Shown here: positions 5,720-8,250 of the stretch, one piece after another
How positions within the stretch are numbered: position 1 is the first letter of the stretch
How the letters are laid out: each line of letters begins with the position of its first letter
Assembly: GCA_030831045.1 (NCBI GenBank)
Contig: JAURMB010000049.1
Coordinates: forward strand, 1 to 8,250
Direction of reading: 5' to 3'
Source: Schleiferiaceae bacterium
Lineage (GTDB): Bacteria > Bacteroidota > Bacteroidia > Flavobacteriales > Schleiferiaceae
Length of the DNA: 8,250 bases
The notes under the pieces: model-generated
Databases searched by the model: none
What the model was told of the DNA's origin: nothing
The model's input: the letters and a program-made list of their open reading frames with translations, nothing else
Program-made: the position numbers and the translations under genes

Positions 5720-6713
5720 GGATGTGAAAATACTTCTTTTCAAATTAGTCGTGGCGATAGCACTCAGTTTAAGTACTGTGCGGCTGGGTGCACAGCAACC
5801 AAGTAAAACTATTCCTGTACGCTACAAAAATGCCACGTTTGATACCGTACACTGCTACTATCAAAACGATATGAGCGCAAATCCGCGTATCGGGATTAGC
5901 TTGGTAAACGGATTGCTAGGAAATCCAACGTTTAATCAAGAGGGCGGCATCTTTGGACTAAACTTTACCCATGTAAGTGTTTCACCCGACTTATCCTCAT
6001 TGGTAATCAACGCAGACTTCGGATCAACTTACAATACAAAGGACGTGCTTCATCAGTTGGGATTCACCTTTGAGTCGCATAAGCCGAGAAAAGTATCCAG
6101 TTTTATAAAATACGGACCACTAGAACTTTCTTCGCAAGTCGGGGGTCCAAACGGTGCAGTGTTTTCAGGACAGATTATCCAAATTCCAATGACTATGAAG
6201 CGGGTTCGCTCGAGATATTGGGGACTAAAACGTGATATGATTTTTATGGCTGGAAACCCCGTGTACCACTCCGTTCTTCTAGGCCTTTCCCAGAGTAGGA
6301 TTGGTACAACATCAACGTTTCAAGTGCGAACGCACGGTTTTGTGCGAAGTTTTGAATTACTCAAATACAAGTTGGGGGTTCTGCTGCCCGTATACTATTA
6401 TTCGGCCTCACCCGAAGCTGCCCGGCAACTGCTTCCAATTCCGGGAGGGACATTTGAAGTTTCTCTGCTCTCTTCGACGATTCTCCACAAACCGTTTTAT
6501 TCTGCATTACGGAACATCGAGTCCAAGTATTTAGTATCTGCTGGGGCAACTTTGCATCCTGTATTAATTGATTCTAAACCGGTTCTGACCATAGATTTCG
6601 GTATTGGTTGCCGATTGTGGAACATAAGTAGGGATAAGTTTGGGCGCGATTCAAAGGCTATGGGTCGTACACTTCATCGTTTAAAGAGTAGATCTATTGA
6701 ACAGCTTTTTTAA
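5718..6713 (+). CDS. Secreted/outer-membrane-like protein of unknown function
   Basis: A 331-residue protein starting MDVKILLFKLVVAIALSLST with a probable signal-peptidase site after Ala25 (RLGA/QQ). The mature sequence is rich in alternating polar/hydrophobic stretches with Gly and Tyr (for example YKLGVLLPVYYYSASPEAAR and VLTIDFGIGCRLWNIS), which suggests beta structure and perhaps an outer-membrane barrel. It lacks the usual terminal aromatic residue pattern and ends in a basic tail (RLKSRSIEQLF), so a barrel is uncertain. I do not recognise a family. Its ATG overlaps the start codon of the divergent lipoprotein gene, leaving no intergenic promoter space; its promoter must lie inside that gene. 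Base composition is AT-rich (26 of 60 GC at 6001-6060) against about 70% in the neighbouring backbone genes, suggesting a different origin or weak codon selection. The stop TAA at 6711 is 30 bases before the first copy of the tRNA-associated repeat. Confidence 0.75.
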   Translation: MDVKILLFKLVVAIALSLSTVRLGAQQPSKTIPVRYKNATFDTVHCYYQNDMSANPRIGISLVNGLLGNPTFNQEGGIFGLNFTHVSVSPDLSSLVINADFGSTYNTKDVLHQLGFTFESHKPRKVSSFIKYGPLELSSQVGGPNGAVFSGQIIQIPMTMKRVRSRYWGLKRDMIFMAGNPVYHSVLLGLSQSRIGTTSTFQVRTHGFVRSFELLKYKLGVLLPVYYYSASPEAARQLLPIPGGTFEVSLLSSTILHKPFYSALRNIESKYLVSAGATLHPVLIDSKPVLTIDFGIGCRLWNISRDKFGRDSKAMGRTLHRLKSRSIEQLF

Positions 6714-6723
6714 GCGATATGGC

Positions 6724-6745
6724 AAAAAAAAAAGTTGTATCCAAC
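6724..6745 (-). terminator. Weak minus-strand hairpin with ten-base U-run
   Basis: On the minus strand GTTG-GATA-CAAC is followed by ten T residues (A10 at 6724-6733). The stem is only 4 bp, so on its own it is a weak terminator, but it stands directly after the U-tract of the stronger hairpin at 6750-6772 and could act as a backup. Confidence 0.3.
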
Positions 6746-6773
6746 AAAAAACCCGCTGCAGTGCAGCGGGTTT
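6743..6773 (-). terminator. Intrinsic terminator hairpin, copy 1
   Basis: AACCCGCTGC (6750-6759), loop AGT, GCAGCGGGTT (6763-6772): a stem of 10-11 bp, followed on the minus strand by a U-rich run (TTTTTTGTT). It is a strong minus-strand terminator; on the plus strand it is followed only by TTTCGG, so it may partly terminate the gene ending at 6713 as well. Confidence 0.75.
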
Positions 6774-6784
6774 CGGTCTCTTAG

Positions 6785-6800
6785 TGACCCTGTCAGGATT
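6785..6800 (-). pseudogene. tRNA-Arg 3'-end fragment (positions 58-73 only)
   Basis: AATCCTGACAGGGTCA is identical to positions 58-73 of the intact tRNA-Arg gene at 6953-7026. The bases before it (GCGCAGC on the minus strand) bear no likeness to the rest of the tRNA, so it is not a decayed full gene but a copied 3' end with a sharp edge in the T loop. It cannot make a tRNA. Confidence 0.8.
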
Positions 6801-6812
6801 GCTGCGCGTTCC

Positions 6813-6909
6813 TGGGGGCTCCGAATTCCGAGACACGAAACCAGGCCGCCGTGGGCGGCCCGTCTTTTTGTTTTGAGGCCTTTGGTGCGCGAGCGCGCCA
6901 CGGCCCCCA
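6813..6909. other. Structured 110-bp spacer between the repeats
   Basis: TGGGGGC (6813-6819) pairs perfectly with GCCCCCA (6903-6909), enclosing two further hairpins: GGCCGCC-GTG-GGCGGCC (6844-6860) and TGGTGCGC-GA-GCGCGCCA (6883-6900, one G-U pair). Together they could form a three-way junction in RNA or DNA. No open frame or known RNA family is recognised in it. Confidence 0.4.
6844..6874 (+). terminator. Plus-strand intrinsic terminator in the repeat spacer
   Basis: GGCCGCC (6844-6850), loop GTG, GGCGGCC (6854-6860), then CGTCTTTTTGTTTT. A 7-bp all-GC stem followed by a U-rich run is a good intrinsic terminator for transcription from the left, most likely that of the gene ending at 6713. 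Confidence 0.7.
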
Positions 6910-6910
6910 A

Positions 6911-6941
6911 AACAAAAAACCCGCTGCAGTGCAGCGGGTTT
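6911..6941 (-). terminator. Intrinsic terminator of tRNA-Arg
   Basis: AACCCGCTGC (6918-6927), loop AGT, GCAGCGGGTT (6931-6940), followed on the minus strand by TTTTTTGTTTTG. It begins 12 bases after the last tRNA base and ends the tRNA transcript; copy 1 of the repeat repeats it downstream. Confidence 0.85.
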
Positions 6942-6968
6942 CGGTCTCTTAGTGACCCTGTCAGGATT
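6911..6968. repeat. 58-bp direct repeat, copy 2 (includes 3' end of the intact tRNA-Arg)
   Basis: Identical to 6743-6800, offset by exactly 168 bases. Here the 16 tRNA bases (6953-6968) belong to the intact tRNA-Arg gene, so this is the functional copy and the other is the duplicate. Confidence 0.9.
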
Positions 6969-7026
6969 CAAACCTGAAACCTCTTGATCCGTAGTCAAGT
7001 GCTCTATTCAGTTGAGCTACAGGGCC
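6953..7026 (-). tRNA. tRNA-Arg (anticodon ACG)
   Basis: A 74-base cloverleaf on the minus strand. Acceptor GGCCCTG pairs with CAGGGTC (one G-U pair), discriminator A73, no encoded CCA. D stem GCTC/GAGC, anticodon stem CTTGA/TCAAG with loop CTACGGA giving anticodon ACG, which decodes CGN arginine codons after A34 is deaminated to inosine. Variable loop AGGTT, T stem TCAGG/CCTGA, T loop TTTGAAT. The normally invariant G19 and C56 are A and T here, a matched change that could keep the D-loop/T-loop contact. It is divergent from cutC, with a consensus promoter upstream, and its 3' end is copied at 6785-6800. Confidence 0.95.
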
Positions 7027-7044
7027 ATCTCTTAAAAGAGGCTG

Positions 7045-7076
7045 CAAATATACGGTGAAAAACAAAAACAGCACAA
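7045..7076 (-). promoter_or_regulatory. Promoter of tRNA-Arg
   Basis: On the minus strand TTG (7074-7076), 21 bases, then TATATTTG (7045-7052), a perfect TAnnTTTG -7 box. Transcription would start near 7041, giving a leader of about 15 bases that contains the small hairpin CTCTT-TT-AAGAG. Confidence 0.65.
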
Positions 7077-7106
7077 TTGCCCTGTGGTTTTCTGTGTCGG
7101 AATTTG
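7077..7106 (+). promoter_or_regulatory. Candidate promoter of cutC
   Basis: TTG at 7077-7079, 19 bases, then GGAATTTG at 7099-7106, which has the TTTG half of the -7 consensus but not the TA. Transcription would start a few bases before the ATG at 7114. The TTG is back to back with that of the tRNA promoter, the two forming CAATTG. Confidence 0.4.
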
Positions 7107-7113
7107 CAGCGCT

Positions 7114-7782
7114 ATGCCCGCCACCCTTGAACTAGCCTGCTTTCACCCTGACGCTGCGGCACTTGCACAGCAGTGGGGGGTGCCGCGGTTGGAATACTGC
7201 GCCGACGCGCTCGCCGGCGGAACCTCGCCCGAAGCCCACGAAGTGGACCGCGTGCGCCGTGAATTCCGGGGTGTTTTGGGCGTGATGGTTCGTCCGCGCG
7301 GCGGAAACTTCGAATATTCCGACGCCGAATTCGTGCGAATGAGGGGTGAAATTCCGCGCTTGGCGTCGCAAGGCGCCGAATTTGCCGTGTGGGGCGCGCT
7401 GACGGCCGACGGCGAGCTCGATCCCCGAATGGGCGATTTGGCCGAACTGGCATCACAGTACCAGCTTCCGTGGGTGCTGCACCGGGCCTTTGATTCGGCA
7501 CGCGATGCGTTTGAAGCACTTCACACGGCCCAATCCATGGGCTGCAGCCGCATTTTGACCGGACTGGGCGCCACGTCGCTCGAAGCCTTGCGGGCGCTAA
7601 AGGCCGAGGCCACGCTCGAACTGCTGCCCGGCGGCGGAATACGCGCCCACAACGCCGCGCGCTACCTCGAGGCGGGGTTTGACCAAATCCACTCGGCGGC
7701 GCTGCTCGACTACCGTGCGGACCCTCCTCTGCCCGACCGCGCGGAAACTCTGGCCCTTCTCGACCTATGCCGCCCATTCTGA
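7114..7782 (+). CDS. cutC: CutC family protein (copper homeostasis)
   Basis: A 222-residue cytoplasmic TIM-barrel protein of the CutC family, linked to copper homeostasis in bacteria and animals, although its biochemical activity is not settled. Family motifs are clear and in order: PRLEYCADALAGGTSP (25-39), RPRGGNFEYSDAEF (60-73), LHRAFDSARDAFEAL (122-136), RILTGLGATSLEAL (146-159), LPGGGIRAHNAARYLEAGF (171-189) and QIHSAALL (191-198). Length is slightly below E. coli CutC (248), the shortfall lying at the C-terminus. The ATG at 7114 is chosen because homology (LELACF) starts right after it; a GTG at 7084 would add ten unlikely residues. It is divergent from tRNA-Arg, and its last 16 bases overlap the start of the next gene, suggesting translational coupling. 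Confidence 0.93.
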   Translation: MPATLELACFHPDAAALAQQWGVPRLEYCADALAGGTSPEAHEVDRVRREFRGVLGVMVRPRGGNFEYSDAEFVRMRGEIPRLASQGAEFAVWGALTADGELDPRMGDLAELASQYQLPWVLHRAFDSARDAFEALHTAQSMGCSRILTGLGATSLEALRALKAEATLELLPGGGIRAHNAARYLEAGFDQIHSAALLDYRADPPLPDRAETLALLDLCRPF

Positions 7783-8250
7783 TTTTGACCTGGGCACTGG
7801 GCCAGCTCGGGTTTAGCGGCCAACCGCTTTTGGTGGCCGATGCCGTCGACGGTCCGGCCTGGGTGCGCTACAAGCCCGCGGGGTCGGCGCGCTGGGATAC
7901 CCTTGGATTGGTTCCGGGCCCGTTCGTCCGCATGGAATTTGAGCTTCCCTCGGGCGCTCAGGCGGGCGACAGCGTGAGCTATGCTTTTCCGGACCCCGTG
8001 GAATTTGCGGCGCAGCGCCAGCGCGCGGAACCCTTGCCCTACCCGACCGACAACGATCCGCTGCGGCTGAGCCAGCACCTCCGCAAGCCCGCCGTCGAAT
8101 TTGGTTGGGATTTTGCGCGCCGTTCCGTGCGGACCGGGGCCCCAGCGCCCACCTTAGGCTACCCCCAGGGGCCCATGGCGCGACCGCTGATTTATGTGGA
8201 ATGGGTTCCGCGCCCCGCCGGAGGCCGCGCCACGTTCGCGCCCCAGCACC
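7767..8250 (+). CDS. Unrecognised, probably secreted protein, 5' part only
   Basis: An open frame begins at ATG 7767 inside the 3' end of cutC and continues without a stop for 161 codons to the window edge. It has the high third-position GC of the neighbouring genes, which supports coding. The start MPPILILTWALGQLGFSGQP looks like a short signal peptide, although it lacks the usual N-terminal basic residues. What follows is Pro-, Trp- and Arg-rich (for example PAWVRYKPAGSARWDTLGL and EFGWDFARRSV), with no motif I recognise. The 16-base overlap with cutC argues for one operon. Function unknown. Confidence 0.7.
   Translation, partial: MPPILILTWALGQLGFSGQPLLVADAVDGPAWVRYKPAGSARWDTLGLVPGPFVRMEFELPSGAQAGDSVSYAFPDPVEFAAQRQRAEPLPYPTDNDPLRLSQHLRKPAVEFGWDFARRSVRTGAPAPTLGYPQGPMARPLIYVEWVPRPAGGRATFAPQH

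Larger units (their letters stand above)
6743..6800. repeat. 58-bp direct repeat, copy 1 (tRNA 3' end, trailer and terminator)
   Basis: This stretch is identical, base for base, to 6911-6968. It contains, reading on the minus strand, the last 16 bases of tRNA-Arg (6785-6800), the trailer and the terminator hairpin with its U-tract. Outside the 58 bases the copies diverge abruptly. Such a copy of a tRNA 3' end is the usual scar of tRNA-targeted integration, but a local duplication would look the same. Confidence 0.9.

Noticed and set aside
5720..5743. Longer start for the 5102-5719 lipoprotein gene (TTG at 5743)
   Set aside because: TTG is a poor start, and the ATG at 5719 begins directly with a signal peptide; the extension would lengthen the overlap with the divergent gene.
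6681..6998. Open frames on both strands spanning the 58-bp repeats (for example the repeated NPLQCSGFRSLSDPVRI on the plus strand)
   Set aside because: They run through the tRNA, its terminators and the repeat copies, so the repeated peptide is only the translated terminator and tRNA end.
7112..7777. Long minus-strand open frame opposite cutC (221 codons)
   Set aside because: It is fully antisense to a confident CutC protein; the Arg/Pro/Ala-rich translation is the typical shadow of GC-rich genes.
1..8250. CRISPR array, transposase, integrase, toxin-antitoxin or defence genes
   Set aside because: I read all long frames and repeats for these and saw no regularly spaced repeats, catalytic motifs or family signatures supporting any of them.

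Overview
The window looks like the chromosome of a Bacteroidota bacterium, probably a fairly GC-rich flavobacterial-type lineage. The signs are a TonB-dependent outer-membrane receptor, secreted proteins with a Leu-Gly-Ala/Gln type signal-peptidase site, lipoproteins with a loose Ser-Cys lipobox, promoter boxes of the Bacteroidota TAnnTTTG type, little Shine-Dalgarno sequence before starts, and a tRNA gene without an encoded CCA. This placement is inference; no marker gene settles it.

Layout. 1-171 is the 3' end of a YwaF/TIGR02206-type membrane protein. 195-812 (minus) is a short AlkA-like DNA glycosylase. 948-1559 (plus) is a lipoprotein with two C-terminal membrane helices, whose base composition changes sharply halfway. 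1560-1858 is AT-rich and noncoding. 1859-2740 (plus) is a secreted protein of unknown function. It is followed at 2828-4819 by a BtuB-like TonB-dependent receptor with its own promoter-like box directly before the ATG. 4866-6713 is a clearly AT-richer block holding three unrecognised envelope-type genes: a 61-residue membrane protein and a lipoprotein on the minus strand, and a secreted protein on the plus strand. The last two are divergent and their start codons overlap in one CATG.

From 6743 to 7026 there is a tRNA-Arg(ACG) locus on the minus strand. The last 16 bases of the tRNA, its trailer and its terminator are repeated exactly (58 bp) 168 bp away, with a 110-bp hairpin-rich spacer in between that carries a plus-strand terminator. 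The tRNA promoter and the promoter of the next gene, cutC (7114-7782, plus), are back to back. An unrecognised, probably secreted protein begins inside the cutC end at 7767 and runs off the window.

How it fits together: the backbone is ordinary (repair enzyme, outer-membrane uptake, copper-homeostasis family protein, tRNA). The part most like accessory DNA is 4866-6968: low-GC orphan envelope genes ending next to a duplicated tRNA 3' end, as is often seen where mobile DNA has inserted at a tRNA. No integrase or transposase gene is visible here, so a mobile origin is only a hypothesis. I found no CRISPR array, recognisable defence operon, insertion sequence or biosynthetic cluster.
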